A stretch of 64,000 bases of DNA from Marinobacter halodurans (GTDB taxonomy: Bacteria; Pseudomonadota; Gammaproteobacteria; Pseudomonadales; Oleiphilaceae): contig NZ_SJDL01000012.1 in assembly GCF_004327985.1 (NCBI RefSeq), forward strand, positions 62,001 through 126,000. The letters run 5' to 3'. The notes under the pieces were generated by a model. It ran no database searches. It was not told the DNA's origin and worked only from the letters and a program-made list of their open reading frames with translations. The translations under genes were made by a program, and so were the position numbers. This document shows, one piece after another, positions 1 through 9,064 of the stretch. Numbering within the stretch: position 1 is the stretch's first letter; every line of letters begins with the position of its first letter.

Positions 1-35
1 GGGCGGAATCGGGTTTGTAGCGGGGAGATCCCGAG

Positions 36-713
36 TCAGGACACGGCCTGAACGGACGGCAGTTCACGCTCCAGACGAACCGCCCCGAGGTCGAGACGCT
101 CAACCAGGCGCTCGACCAACGCCGCCTGGACCTCGTCGAACGTTGCCGCTGGCGCATGGTCAACCACCTGGGTCATGGCCATGCCGGCCAGTCCACAGGG
201 ATTGATGCGATGGAACGGCTCCAGGTCCATATCGACGTTCAGGGCCAGACCGTGGAAGGAGCAGCCACGCCGGATGCGCAGCCCCAGCGACGCGATCTTG
301 GTGCCCTGGGTATAGACGCCCGGCGCATCCGCACGCGGGGCGGCCTCGACACCCAGGTCGGCCAGCACCGCGACGATGCTTTCCTCGATACCGGTCACCA
401 ACTCACGCACACCGAAACGGGCCCGGTGCAGGTCAATCATCAGGTACACCACCAACTGGCCAGGCCCGTGATAGGTTACCTGGCCACCGCGATCCACCTG
501 GACCACCGGAATATCCCCCGGTGCCAACAGGTGTTCGGCCTTACCGGCCTGCCCCTGGGTGAACACCTTGGGGTGCTGCAGGCACCAGAGCTCGTCCGCC
601 GTCTCCGCCCCGCGGGAGGCGGTAAAGTTCTTCATCGCCTCCCAGGTCTCCAGATAGGGCTGGAGACCGAGATGACGGACGATAACGGTGCGGTCGGAAG
701 AGGTCTTGGACAC
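36..713 (-). CDS. lipB: octanoyl-(acyl carrier protein) transferase LipB
   Basis: LipB moves the octanoyl group from acyl carrier protein to lipoyl domains of 2-oxoacid dehydrogenases and the glycine cleavage H protein, the first step of endogenous lipoate synthesis in the cytoplasm. The 225-residue protein has the family signature [14 protein letters not shown] near residue 76, the catalytic lysine in GTKIASLG (Lys139) and the catalytic cysteine in NPCGLAG (Cys173). The start is GTG. It follows ybeD by 13 bases and is the last visible gene of the minus-strand block. In related genomes lipA follows, which would lie beyond the left edge. Length is normal for the family. Confidence 0.97.
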   Translation of the reverse strand: MSKTSSDRTVIVRHLGLQPYLETWEAMKNFTASRGAETADELWCLQHPKVFTQGQAGKAEHLLAPGDIPVVQVDRGGQVTYHGPGQLVVYLMIDLHRARFGVRELVTGIEESIVAVLADLGVEAAPRADAPGVYTQGTKIASLGLRIRRGCSFHGLALNVDMDLEPFHRINPCGLAGMAMTQVVDHAPAATFDEVQAALVERLVERLDLGAVRLERELPSVQAVS

Positions 714-726
714 GTCGGAATTCCGC

Positions 727-996
727 TTAAAGAACCATGTGAACGCGACCGCTGGCCTTCAGCTCCTCGAACAGGGCCTTGAGCTGCGGCTCGCCGGTGG
801 CCACGATCCTGATCTGCACGGAACTGAAGCGTCCCTGCCGACTGTCGCTGATCGTGATATCGGTTTCATCGATGCCTGGCGCATGGCGCTCCACCACCTC
901 CACGACAAAATCGCGGAAATCGGGGGCGGCGTTGCCGATCACCTTGATGACGTAATCGCACGGAAATTCGATTCTGGGCGGCTGCGGCTCGCTCAT
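727..996 (-). CDS. ybeD: YbeD/DUF493 family protein (UPF0250)
   Basis: This 89-residue protein matches the small YbeD (UPF0250, DUF493) family, an ACT-like alpha/beta fold found almost always next to lipB. Seen in the sequence are the N-terminal [13 protein letters not shown] stretch and the [11 protein letters not shown]-like strand (here [14 protein letters not shown]). No catalytic motif is visible. Conserved linkage with lipB and dacA suggests a regulatory or accessory role in lipoate metabolism, but the molecular function is not settled. It sits 23 bases after dacA and 13 before lipB, so it is probably co-transcribed with both. Confidence 0.9.
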   Translation of the reverse strand: MSEPQPPRIEFPCDYVIKVIGNAAPDFRDFVVEVVERHAPGIDETDITISDSRQGRFSSVQIRIVATGEPQLKALFEELKASGRVHMVL

Positions 997-1019
997 GATG
1001 TCTCCCTCGCGGTCATCGA

Positions 1020-2192
1020 TCAGTTGAACAACTGCACGAAGAACAGTTTGATCGCATCCCAGATCCGTTTAAAGAAGCCGCCTTCGTCCACCGCTTCCAG
1101 GGCAACGACCGGACGCTTGAGCACTTCCTGGCCGTTCAGGGTGACCCGGACCTGACCCAGTTCCTGCCCCGCCTTGACCGGCGCCTTGATCACGCTGTCG
1201 ATGTCCATGACGGATTCCAGTGAGTCCTTGGTGCCACGGGGAATGGTGACGATCGCATCGTTGGCCAGCCCCACCTGGATCGATTCCTTCTTGCCGCCCC
1301 AGACGGTGGCGTCCTTCAGCGGCTGCCCGGCCTTGAACAGGGAATGGGTCTCGTAATAGCGGAAGCCGTAGTTCAGCAGCTTCTGCACTTCCTGGGCCCG
1401 CGCATTCTCGCTCTTGGTGCCCATCACGACACCGATCAGTCGCATGTCGTCACGCTTGGCGGAAGCCACCAGGCAGTATCCGGCCGCCTCGGTGTGACCG
1501 GTTTTGAGACCGTCGACAGACGGATCGCGCCACAGCAGCGAGTTGCGGTTCGGCTGGCGGATGTCGTTGTAGGTGAAGTACTTCTGCGAATAGATCGAAT
1601 AGTTATCCGGGTAATCGTTGATGATGGCCCGTGCCAGCAGCGCCAGGTCGTGCGCCGACGAATAATGATCGTCATGGGGCAAACCGGTCGCATTCATGAA
1701 GTGCGTATTCTTCATGCCCAGGATCTGCGCCTGCTGGTTCATGATGTCGGCAAAAGCCCCCTCGCTGCCCGCCACGTACTCGGCGAGCGCCACGCTGGCG
1801 TCATTGCCGGACTGGATGATCAGGCCATGCAGCAGGTTTTTGACCGTTACCCTGGACCCTTCCTTGACGAACATCCGGGAGCCGCCGGTGCGCCAGGCAT
1901 GCACACTGATCGGCACCTCGTCGGACATAGAGATCCGGCCTTCCGACAGTTCGCGCTCGACGATGTAGGCCGTCATCATCTTGGTCAGACTCGCCGGCGG
2001 CAGACGCTCGTCGCTGTTGCCCTGCACGATGATGTGGCCACTGGCCGCATCCATCAGGACGTAGGATGTGGCCGCAATCTGCGGTGGCGACGGGATCAGC
2101 GAAGGCTGGGACTGGGCAGCGGCCACCGAGACCCAGGTGAACAGGATGATCAGCGCGCGGAAAAATGTTTTGAATACCGTATTATTAGCCAT
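1020..2192 (-). CDS. dacA: D-alanyl-D-alanine carboxypeptidase (PBP5 family)
   Basis: This low-molecular-weight penicillin-binding protein removes the terminal D-alanine from peptidoglycan pentapeptides in the periplasm and so limits crosslinking. The 390-residue protein has an N-terminal signal sequence ending near AAAQS (residue 28), the catalytic tetrad SLTK (Ser68, Lys71), the SGN triad (128-130) and KTG (230-232). It ends in an amphipathic helix (FFKRIWDAIKLFF) of the kind that anchors PBP5/6 to the outer face of the inner membrane. The gene lies between rlpA and ybeD in the elongation block, as in pseudomonads. Confidence 0.97.
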   Translation of the reverse strand: MANNTVFKTFFRALIILFTWVSVAAAQSQPSLIPSPPQIAATSYVLMDAASGHIIVQGNSDERLPPASLTKMMTAYIVERELSEGRISMSDEVPISVHAWRTGGSRMFVKEGSRVTVKNLLHGLIIQSGNDASVALAEYVAGSEGAFADIMNQQAQILGMKNTHFMNATGLPHDDHYSSAHDLALLARAIINDYPDNYSIYSQKYFTYNDIRQPNRNSLLWRDPSVDGLKTGHTEAAGYCLVASAKRDDMRLIGVVMGTKSENARAQEVQKLLNYGFRYYETHSLFKAGQPLKDATVWGGKKESIQVGLANDAIVTIPRGTKDSLESVMDIDSVIKAPVKAGQELGQVRVTLNGQEVLKRPVVALEAVDEGGFFKRIWDAIKLFFVQLFN

Positions 2193-2345
2193 GGATCCAT
2201 TCAGCAGTTACATCAGTTGACGATACCGGTTCGGGTATCACGCGATTCGGAAGTTCCATCCGTCGGTACAGCAACAGCCGACCTCAAGCCGGCGAACCAG
2301 ACAGCGGCTTCCGGGCCATACCGGACGGCTCCGGTGCGGGCCCCG

Positions 2346-3227
2346 CTACAGGGGATCGGTTACCACGATCGGGCGACCCAATCCGCCCTGTTGAATCAGT
2401 TTACTTTCCTGTTCGGCCTGCCCGCGCTGCGCGAACGGGCCAACCTGCACCCGGTGATAGTTGCCGGCGGCGTAGACCCGCACCGGGGCACTGGTCACGT
2501 CACGCAGGCGCTGGGACAGCTGTTCGGCCGACTCCACCTGCGTGAAGGAAGCCACCTGGACGAAAATACCCTCCTTGGCGTCGGACGTTGCCGGCGCCGA
2601 TTGCCGCGAGGGCGCCGCTTCCCCGGCGACGGACATACTACCATCCGGCGTCACGGTAATCGCGGCCACTTCCACATGGGCGGTGCCCCGCTTCTGGTAA
2701 CCCAGCTTCTTCGCCGCCGCATAGGACAGGTCGATAATCCGGGAGCTGTGGAACGGCCCCCGATCGTTCACCCGCACGATCACGCTGCGCCCGTTATCCA
2801 GGTTGGTCACGCGGGCGTAGCTGGGCAACGGCAGGCTCCTGTGGGCCGCCGTCATCTTGTACATGTCGAACGTCTCGCCATTGGACGTCTTGTGGCCGTG
2901 AAACTTCTCGCCGTACCAGCTTGCGGTGCCCCGCTCCACGTAGTCGCTGGCATCCGCCAGTACCGTATAGCGCTTACCCCAGACGGTATAGGGCGACTTG
3001 TTGCCGTAGCGGCTGGGCGGCTCATAGCGCGGCTTGGCATTCTCCAGGTCGCTGACATCGTAATCTTCCGCCGGCGCGCGGTCCTGGCTGATGCTGTAGC
3101 GCGATGAGGAGCCGGAAGGCGAAACCTCAGGGCTCGACGCGCACCCGGCCAGCAGGCCGGTGGCCAACGCCACCAGCAACGCCAGTCCGGATTTTCCAGT
3201 TGTCCATGGCATGCGCCTTTTCGCCAT
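2346..3227 (-). CDS. rlpA: RlpA, septal-ring lytic transglycosylase lipoprotein
   Basis: RlpA is an outer-membrane lipoprotein. In Pseudomonas aeruginosa the family is a lytic transglycosylase acting on stem-peptide-free (denuded) glycan strands at the division site. I chose the ATG at 3225-3227 because it gives a proper lipoprotein signal with lipobox LLAGC about 30 residues in; the longer reading frame adds an unlikely N-terminus. The double-psi beta-barrel domain contains RGTASWYGEKFHGHKTSNGE and NDRGPFHSSRIIDLS. A C-terminal SPOR domain (FVQVASFTQVESAEQ to the end) should bind denuded glycans. It starts 17 bases after mltB, and about 150 gene-free bases separate it from dacA. Confidence 0.94.
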   Translation of the reverse strand: MAKRRMPWTTGKSGLALLVALATGLLAGCASSPEVSPSGSSSRYSISQDRAPAEDYDVSDLENAKPRYEPPSRYGNKSPYTVWGKRYTVLADASDYVERGTASWYGEKFHGHKTSNGETFDMYKMTAAHRSLPLPSYARVTNLDNGRSVIVRVNDRGPFHSSRIIDLSYAAAKKLGYQKRGTAHVEVAAITVTPDGSMSVAGEAAPSRQSAPATSDAKEGIFVQVASFTQVESAEQLSQRLRDVTSAPVRVYAAGNYHRVQVGPFAQRGQAEQESKLIQQGGLGRPIVVTDPL

Positions 3228-3244
3228 CGTCCAGAAAGACACCG

Positions 3245-4237
3245 CTAACCTCTCGCCTTGTCCGGGTGCTGTGCCAAAGCCTGCGACAGGGCCAGAACGG
3301 CCATCGCATACAGCTGACTGTGATTGTAGCGGGTGATGACGTAAAAGTTGGGATAGGTCAGCCAATCTTCTTGACCTTCCTCAGCCTGCACCCGCATCAG
3401 GCGTGCCCGGGTCTCCGGGGAGGCCGCCGCTTTCGGCACCAGGCCGGCCGCCTTGTAATCCGCAACCGTCAGCTTCGGTGCCAATCCCTCGGTAAACAGG
3501 GACGGCGGGTAATCCGTAGCAGTCACCTGCTCCGCCACCGGTCCTCCGGCCTGCCAGCCGTGACGGGCAAAATAGTTGGCCACGCTGCCGATGGCATCGA
3601 CCGGATTATTGACGATATCGGCCCGTCCGTCATGATCGAAATCGATGGCAAACTCCCGGTAGCTGCTGGGGATGAACTGGCCAAACCCCATGGCGCCGGC
3701 ATACGAGCCCTTTAGGACTGTCGGATCCAGCTCCTGTTCCCGGGCCATCAGAAAAAATTCGCCCAACTGTTTGCGGAAGAAGGTCGAGCGCGGCGGATAA
3801 TCGAACGCCAGCGTCGTCAGTGCATCCAGCACCCGATAATTGCCGGCGTATTCGCCGTACTGGGTCTCCACACCGATAATGGCCGCCACGATATAGCGTG
3901 ACACGCCCAATTCCTGCTCGGCACGGGCAAAGGTATCCGCGTGCGCCTGCAGGAACGCATGCCCCTTCTCGATACGAGCCGGCTTGATAAAGATACGCCG
4001 GTATTCACGCCATTCCAGGGTATGTTCAGCGGGGTGACTGATGGCCTCGATAATCGATGACTGGCGCTGGGCGCCGGACAGCCAGATCTCCAGCTTACTC
4101 CGGTCAAATCCATGCTGACGGACCATCTCGTCGACAAAGGCCTGCCCTGCGGGCGTTTCCACATAACCGGCAACGGCCAGCGGCGGCGCCAGTGCGGCCC
4201 ACAACCCCAGTGCAACACCCATGATACGCGAAGGCAT
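3245..4237 (-). CDS. mltB: membrane-bound lytic murein transglycosylase B family
   Basis: MltB-type enzymes cleave the glycan strand of peptidoglycan to give 1,6-anhydro ends. The catalytic glutamate lies in GVETQYGEY (about Glu124 with this start), and the SLT-like fold is supported by YAGAMGFGQFIPSSYR and the FDHDGRADIVNN segment. I chose the ATG at 4235-4237, preceded by GGGGA at good spacing; an ATG six bases upstream is nearly as likely. The N-terminus looks like a secretion signal (ALGLWAALAPPLAVAG) but no lipobox cysteine is seen, so this copy may be soluble periplasmic. It sits between rodA and rlpA. Confidence 0.93.
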   Translation of the reverse strand: MPSRIMGVALGLWAALAPPLAVAGYVETPAGQAFVDEMVRQHGFDRSKLEIWLSGAQRQSSIIEAISHPAEHTLEWREYRRIFIKPARIEKGHAFLQAHADTFARAEQELGVSRYIVAAIIGVETQYGEYAGNYRVLDALTTLAFDYPPRSTFFRKQLGEFFLMAREQELDPTVLKGSYAGAMGFGQFIPSSYREFAIDFDHDGRADIVNNPVDAIGSVANYFARHGWQAGGPVAEQVTATDYPPSLFTEGLAPKLTVADYKAAGLVPKAAASPETRARLMRVQAEEGQEDWLTYPNFYVITRYNHSQLYAMAVLALSQALAQHPDKARG

Positions 4238-4365
4238 GATCATCCCCGACTTTCTTTTTATGCTGGCCGGCCCGGACGCGACTCCTCCCGGGCGGCCAAA
4301 GATTAGCATGACGCCCAAAACCGCAGCCACCGCGCGGCCCGGTTATGACCAAAAGGTAACGTCAT

Positions 4366-5508
4366 TTACGCTGAAATCATCCGCCGATGGGTGTGGATGG
4401 ACATCATCACCCCGAACGCTGCCATCAGTGTCACAATCGACGTCCCCCCGTAACTCACCATGGGCAGCGGTACGCCCACAATCGGCAGGATACCGCTGAC
4501 CATGCCGATATTGACGAAGACGTAGATGAAAAACGTCATGGTGAGGGCCCCGGCCACCAGGCGGCCGAAGGAGTCCTGGGCGTTGACGGCGATGTAGAGG
4601 CAGCGTGCAATGATCAGGAAATACAGCGTAATCAGCAACGTGACACCAATAAAGCCGAACTCCTCAGCCAGTACGGCAACGATGAAATCCGTATGGCTCT
4701 CCGGCAGGAAATCCAGGTGTGACTGGGTACCCTGCAGCCAACCCTTCCCCATCAGCCCGCCAGACCCAATGGCCGTCTTCGACTGGATAATGTTCCAGCC
4801 GGCACCGAGCGGGTCGCTTTCCGGATCCAGCAGGGTCAGCACCCGCTGCTTCTGGTAGTCCCGCATCACGAAGAACCACATCACCGGCGCAGCCACACCG
4901 GCCATACCGAAGAAGGCGCCCAGCAGCTTCCAGCTCATACCGGCAAAAAACACGACGAACAGTCCAGCCAGGCCCACCAGGAGCGCCGTGCCCAGATCCG
5001 GCTGCTTGACGATCAGGATCATGGGCAGGAACACAATCACCAGCGCGATCATCACCCGCGACATGCGCGGTGGCAGGAAATGACGGGAAAAGTACCAGGC
5101 CGTCATGATGGGCACCGCCAGCTTCATGAACTCCGACGGCTGGAATCGCGGCAGGCCCGGTAACGCCAGCCAGCGCTGCGCGCCCTTGGCACCGATCCCA
5201 ACCAGCAGGACCGCAATCAAGGCGATCAGGCCCAGCCCGTACAACCAGGGCGCCCAGCGCCGGTAGACCGAGGGATCCAACTGGGCAAACACGAACATCA
5301 CCACCAGCGCCACACCGATACGGGCAATCTGGGACTCGACAATGGCGATACTGCTATCTCCGCCGCTGTACAGGACAAACAGGCCTCCAACCAGCAGGAT
5401 CAGCAGCAGGACCAGCAATATCGGATCCAGATGGATCCGGTTCAGGAAGCCCCGCGGGGCATGGAGGCTCGGCCCGGACATATGCCGGACAAAATCACGG
5501 TCAGCCAT
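4366..5508 (-). CDS. rodA: rod shape-determining SEDS protein RodA
   Basis: RodA is the SEDS peptidoglycan glycosyltransferase of the elongasome and works with PBP2, encoded directly upstream. The 380-residue product is almost wholly hydrophobic with about ten membrane segments, and carries SEDS hallmarks such as QPDLGTALL, GKGWLQGTQSHLDFLPE and the C-terminal VPLPMVSYGGTS. The ATG at 5506-5508 overlaps the end of mrdA by 8 bases and has a strong AGGGGAG ribosome site, so the two are likely translationally coupled. A longer in-frame start exists but adds a non-conserved tail. Confidence 0.97.
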   Translation of the reverse strand: MADRDFVRHMSGPSLHAPRGFLNRIHLDPILLVLLLILLVGGLFVLYSGGDSSIAIVESQIARIGVALVVMFVFAQLDPSVYRRWAPWLYGLGLIALIAVLLVGIGAKGAQRWLALPGLPRFQPSEFMKLAVPIMTAWYFSRHFLPPRMSRVMIALVIVFLPMILIVKQPDLGTALLVGLAGLFVVFFAGMSWKLLGAFFGMAGVAAPVMWFFVMRDYQKQRVLTLLDPESDPLGAGWNIIQSKTAIGSGGLMGKGWLQGTQSHLDFLPESHTDFIVAVLAEEFGFIGVTLLITLYFLIIARCLYIAVNAQDSFGRLVAGALTMTFFIYVFVNIGMVSGILPIVGVPLPMVSYGGTSIVTLMAAFGVMMSIHTHRRMISA

Positions 5509-7408
5509 CACTGGTCTCCCCTGCCGGCTTCTTGTCGGCGACGACGGGTTTCTCGGGTTCACCGGCGTTCATGTCCAACAGCCAGGCATCGATCAACTGA
5601 CGGGCCAAAGGTGCCGCCGTACTGCTGCCGCCCCCACCGTTCTCGACAATCACCGCGACGGCAATCTTGGGATCTTCCAGCGGTGCGAATGCAATGAACA
5701 GGGCGTGGTCGCGCAGACGTTCGCGAATCTCGTCCGCGTCATACCGCTCGTTTTCCGCCAGGCTGAATACCTGGGCCGTGCCGGTCTTGCCGGCAAAATC
5801 GTAGGGCGCCCCCTGGCCGGAGCGTCGGGCCGTGCCGTGAGATCCCTGGACCACCGAGTGCATGGCGTCAGCTACGTAGCCCCAGTTCGCATCGCGCTTG
5901 AGCACAAGATCCGGGTGCGTGTCCTCCGGCAGGACATGCTCGGTGGACTCGGCGCCAATGGCCTCCTTGAGCATTCGCGGCGCCTGCCACTTGCCGTGAT
6001 TGGCAAGGACCGCGGTCGCCGTCGCCAACTGCAGCGGCGTCGCCAGCATGTAACCCTGACCGATACTCATGTTGACCGAGTCGCCGGGGTACCAGGGCTG
6101 GTTCTTGACGCCCCGTTTCCATTCCCGGGTCGGCAGCAACCCGGGCTGGGCCCCACTGACATCCAGTGCCGTCACCTTGCCGAAGCCGAACCGATCGAGA
6201 TACTTGCTCATCGTATCGACGCCCATGCGCTCGCCCAGGTCGTAGAAGTAGGTGTCGCAGGATTCGGCGATGGCCTTGTCAAGATCGACCCAACCGTGAC
6301 CGCCCCACTTCCAGTCCCGGTACCGCCGGCCCTTGCCGTCGATCTGGTAATAACCGGGATCCCAGACCGTGCGGTCGCGGGTGGTGTTGTCGCTGTCCAG
6401 GCCGGCGACGGCCATCATTGGCTTGATGGTGGAGCCGGGCGGATACTGACCACGCAGGGCCCGGTTGAACAGGGGCTTGTCCGGGGATTCACTGAGCGCT
6501 TTGTAGGCGTCGACACTGATTCCGGTCACGAACAGGTTGGCATCGAAGCCGGGCACGCTGGCCAGCGCCAGGATGCCGCCCGTCTTGGGTTCGATGGCAA
6601 CGATGGCACCACGCCGCCCGCTGAGCAGATCGTAGGCTTTCTGTTGCAGGCGGATATCCAGGTGCAGACGCAGGTCGTCGCCGGGCACCGGGTTTTCCTT
6701 TTCCAGCACGCGCAGGGTCCGCCCCCGGGCGTTGGTTTCCACATGCTGGTAACCGACCCTGCCGTGGAGCGCCTCTTCATAGAACCGCTCGACGCCGGAC
6801 TTGCCCACATAGTTGGTGCCGGCGTAGTCGATGGGATCCAGCCGGCGCAACTCTTCCTGGTTGATGCGACCCACGTAACCGAGGGCATGGGAGGTGATTT
6901 CGCTGTAGGGGTAGTAGCGAACCAGTTCCGCCTCCACCTCAACACCGGGCAACTCATAGCGATGCACCGCCATGCGGGCGATCTGCTTCTCGTTCAGGTC
7001 GTAACTCAGGGGCACGGGCGAGTAGGGCCGACGGTACTCGCCAAGCCGCTTGTGGAAACGTTCCAGATCCTCATCGCTGATGTCCAGGATCTGGCGCAGC
7101 TGGGCCAGCGTCCTGTCCATATCCGGCACCCGCTCGGGCACCACGGTGACGCTGAACACCGGCCGGTTTTCCGCCAGCAGCACGTCGTTACGGTCGTAGA
7201 TCAGCCCCCGCGGCGGTGCGATGGGCTGGACCTGGACACGGTTGTTCTCGGACAGCGTGGTGAAGTTCTCGTGATTCAGGATCTGCAGGTAGTACAGCCG
7301 CGCCACCAGGATACCGATCATGCCCAGCATGATGACCAGGGCAACCAGCACGCGGCGCTGGAACAGGCGACGCTCGGCTGCAGTATCCTTGAATTCGCCC
7401 CAGGGCAT
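5501..7408 (-). CDS. mrdA: penicillin-binding protein 2 (elongation transpeptidase)
   Basis: PBP2 is the class B transpeptidase that crosslinks peptidoglycan during side-wall growth, partnered with RodA. The 635-residue protein has a short cytoplasmic tail, one membrane segment (about residues 17-42), a pedestal domain starting at PPRGLIYDRN (66-75), and the transpeptidase motifs STIK (Ser326, Lys329), SCD (383-385) and KTGTAQV (541-547). It is the gene before rodA, with an 8-base overlap, and follows rlmH by 9 bases. The length is typical. Confidence 0.98.
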   Translation of the reverse strand: MPWGEFKDTAAERRLFQRRVLVALVIMLGMIGILVARLYYLQILNHENFTTLSENNRVQVQPIAPPRGLIYDRNDVLLAENRPVFSVTVVPERVPDMDRTLAQLRQILDISDEDLERFHKRLGEYRRPYSPVPLSYDLNEKQIARMAVHRYELPGVEVEAELVRYYPYSEITSHALGYVGRINQEELRRLDPIDYAGTNYVGKSGVERFYEEALHGRVGYQHVETNARGRTLRVLEKENPVPGDDLRLHLDIRLQQKAYDLLSGRRGAIVAIEPKTGGILALASVPGFDANLFVTGISVDAYKALSESPDKPLFNRALRGQYPPGSTIKPMMAVAGLDSDNTTRDRTVWDPGYYQIDGKGRRYRDWKWGGHGWVDLDKAIAESCDTYFYDLGERMGVDTMSKYLDRFGFGKVTALDVSGAQPGLLPTREWKRGVKNQPWYPGDSVNMSIGQGYMLATPLQLATATAVLANHGKWQAPRMLKEAIGAESTEHVLPEDTHPDLVLKRDANWGYVADAMHSVVQGSHGTARRSGQGAPYDFAGKTGTAQVFSLAENERYDADEIRERLRDHALFIAFAPLEDPKIAVAVIVENGGGGSSTAAPLARQLIDAWLLDMNAGEPEKPVVADKKPAGETSDG

Positions 7409-7417
7409 TGAATCGTC

Positions 7418-7888
7418 CTATGCGCGGTGATACGGGTGGTTTCGGGTGATGGACCAGGCGCGGTAGAGCTGCTCGGCCACCAGTATGCGGACCAGCGGAT
7501 GGGGCAGCGTCAGCGGCGACAGGGACCAGAGCTGGTCCGCCCGGTCCCGGCAGGCCGCCGACAATCCGTCCGGCCCACCCACCAGGAAGCTGACGTCGCG
7601 ACCGTCCATCTGCCAGGCTTCCAACTGGGACGCCAGTTTCTCCGTGGACCAGGCCCTGCCGCCCACTTCCAGGGCAATGACCCGGTCACTGCGGCCGACG
7701 GCAGCCAACTGGGCCTCGCCCTCTTTCTGGATCAATCGGGGAATGTCGGGATTCTTGCCGCGCTGGGCCAGCGGCGTTTCCGCCAGCTCCAGCAGCAGAT
7801 CGGGCGGGAAACGCCGCGCGTATTCCTGATAACCGTCCTCAACCCAGCCGGGCATCTTCTGGCCGACGCAGACCAGTTTCAACCGCAT
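7418..7888 (-). CDS. rlmH: 23S rRNA pseudouridine-1915 N3-methyltransferase RlmH
   Basis: RlmH is a small SPOUT methyltransferase that methylates pseudouridine 1915 in helix 69 of 23S rRNA, acting on assembled ribosomes. The 156-residue length is exact for the family. The SAM-binding knot is visible as [10 protein letters not shown] (residues 101-110) and the C-terminal [20 protein letters not shown] with the terminal HPYHRA. It lies 2 bases after rsfS and 9 before mrdA, a conserved arrangement that couples ribosome factors to the elongation operon. Confidence 0.98.
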   Translation of the reverse strand: MRLKLVCVGQKMPGWVEDGYQEYARRFPPDLLLELAETPLAQRGKNPDIPRLIQKEGEAQLAAVGRSDRVIALEVGGRAWSTEKLASQLEAWQMDGRDVSFLVGGPDGLSAACRDRADQLWSLSPLTLPHPLVRILVAEQLYRAWSITRNHPYHRA

Positions 7889-7890
7889 GA

Positions 7891-8241
7891 CTACTCGCTA
7901 CCAGCCGCACCCAGGTTGGGCGCATCGCGCCAGAGGCGTTCCAGGTCATAGAATTCGCGGGTGGCCGGCATCATGACGTGTACCACAACGTCCCCCATGT
8001 CCACCAGCAGCCAGTCGCTGTTCTCACCACCTTCAACATTGGCCGAACGGACACCCTTGGACTTGGCTTCGGTGATCACAGACTCGGCCAACGAGCGGAC
8101 ATGCCGGCTGGACGTCCCCGATGCGATGACCATGTAATCCGTGACGCTGGTCCTGTCCCTGACATCTATGACGCTGATGTCCTGCGCCTTCACCTCCTCA
8201 AGTGCGTTTACGACCGTATCTCTCAGTTGCTCAGCCTGCAT
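7891..8241 (-). CDS. rsfS: ribosomal silencing factor RsfS
   Basis: RsfS binds ribosomal protein L14 and blocks joining of 30S and 50S subunits when nutrients are scarce. The 116-residue reading has the conserved [28 protein letters not shown] region and the [21 protein letters not shown] region that define the family. I chose the ATG at 8239-8241, preceded by AGGG, over a GTG 27 bases upstream. It heads the rsfS-rlmH-mrdA-rodA stretch, and a candidate promoter lies about 100 bases upstream. nadD lies further upstream, 168 bases away. Confidence 0.96.
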   Translation of the reverse strand: MQAEQLRDTVVNALEEVKAQDISVIDVRDRTSVTDYMVIASGTSSRHVRSLAESVITEAKSKGVRSANVEGGENSDWLLVDMGDVVVHVMMPATREFYDLERLWRDAPNLGAAGSE

Positions 8242-8337
8242 AATTACCCTGTTCGATGGTGTCTCCACCTGGCGTGCCGGATCCGGTCAGGCGCCGGCGG
8301 TTGATACGCTGCCCGGGACAGCGACGGTTAGGCGGCC

Positions 8338-8348
8338 ATTGTACCATC
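8338..8348 (-). promoter_or_regulatory. candidate extended -10 promoter upstream of rsfS
   Basis: On the minus strand the bases read TGG followed by TACAAT, an extended -10 element without a clear -35. It lies in the 168-base gap between nadD and rsfS and could start the rsfS-rlmH-mrdA-rodA transcript. The call is from pattern only. Confidence 0.4.
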
Positions 8349-8409
8349 AAAATTCCGGGACAGGTCACGATTCGACCAGTTCCGGTCAAGCCCGGAGTCG
8401 CCGCCCGGT

Positions 8410-9042
8410 TCAGTTGCGATAAAGGCCCGACCCGACGATGACGTCACGCACCGGATCCGGCACGAGATAGCGGATCGAGCGCCCCTCCCGCACGGCCCGA
8501 CGCACGCCGGTGGCGGAAATATCCAGCAGGGGCAGCGAGACGGACCAGACCCGGCCCGACGGTGCCTGCTTCAACGACGCCGCATCGGTATCGGCGTTGT
8601 CCGCCAGCAGCCGGCCGGCCGCGCTGTCCGCCGGTACGACGAACCCCGGCCGCTCGACCACGATGATATGAGCCAGTTCCAGCAGGCGCTGCCAGCGGTC
8701 CCAGCGATCGATCGACGCGAAGCTGTCGGTGCCCACGACCATGGCCAGCGGCTCCCGGGCCCCGTGCTCCCGGCGCAGCTCCTCCAGCGTATCGACGGTA
8801 TAGGACGGCGTATTGCGGGCCAGCTCCCGCTCGTCCACGTCCAGAGCGGCCTCACTGCCAATCGCGCTGTAGAGCATTTGCAGGCGCTGTGTCGGCGACG
8901 CCCCCGGCTCATCCCGGTGCGGTGGCAAATGGCATGGCACCAGCGTCACGGCGTCGATACCGAGGGCTTCCCTCAGTTCGATAGCCGTGCGCAGGTGGGC
9001 ATGGTGGATGGGATCGAAGGTTCCGCCAAGAATGACTTTCAT
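8410..9042 (-). CDS. nadD: nicotinate-nucleotide adenylyltransferase NadD
   Basis: NadD joins ATP and nicotinate mononucleotide to give deamido-NAD, a central step of NAD synthesis. The nucleotidyltransferase signature GGTFDPIHHAH is at the N-terminus (residues 6-16 with this start), and the second motif ISATGVRRAVREG is near the C-terminus. I chose the ATG at 9040-9042, which places GGTFDP at its usual distance; a GTG 18 bases upstream is possible. It begins 22 bases after proA, so the two probably share a transcript. Confidence 0.97.
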   Translation of the reverse strand: MKVILGGTFDPIHHAHLRTAIELREALGIDAVTLVPCHLPPHRDEPGASPTQRLQMLYSAIGSEAALDVDERELARNTPSYTVDTLEELRREHGAREPLAMVVGTDSFASIDRWDRWQRLLELAHIIVVERPGFVVPADSAAGRLLADNADTDAASLKQAPSGRVWSVSLPLLDISATGVRRAVREGRSIRYLVPDPVRDVIVGSGLYRN

Positions 9043-9064
9043 ACGCTGCCCGGAGCCCACCCGT

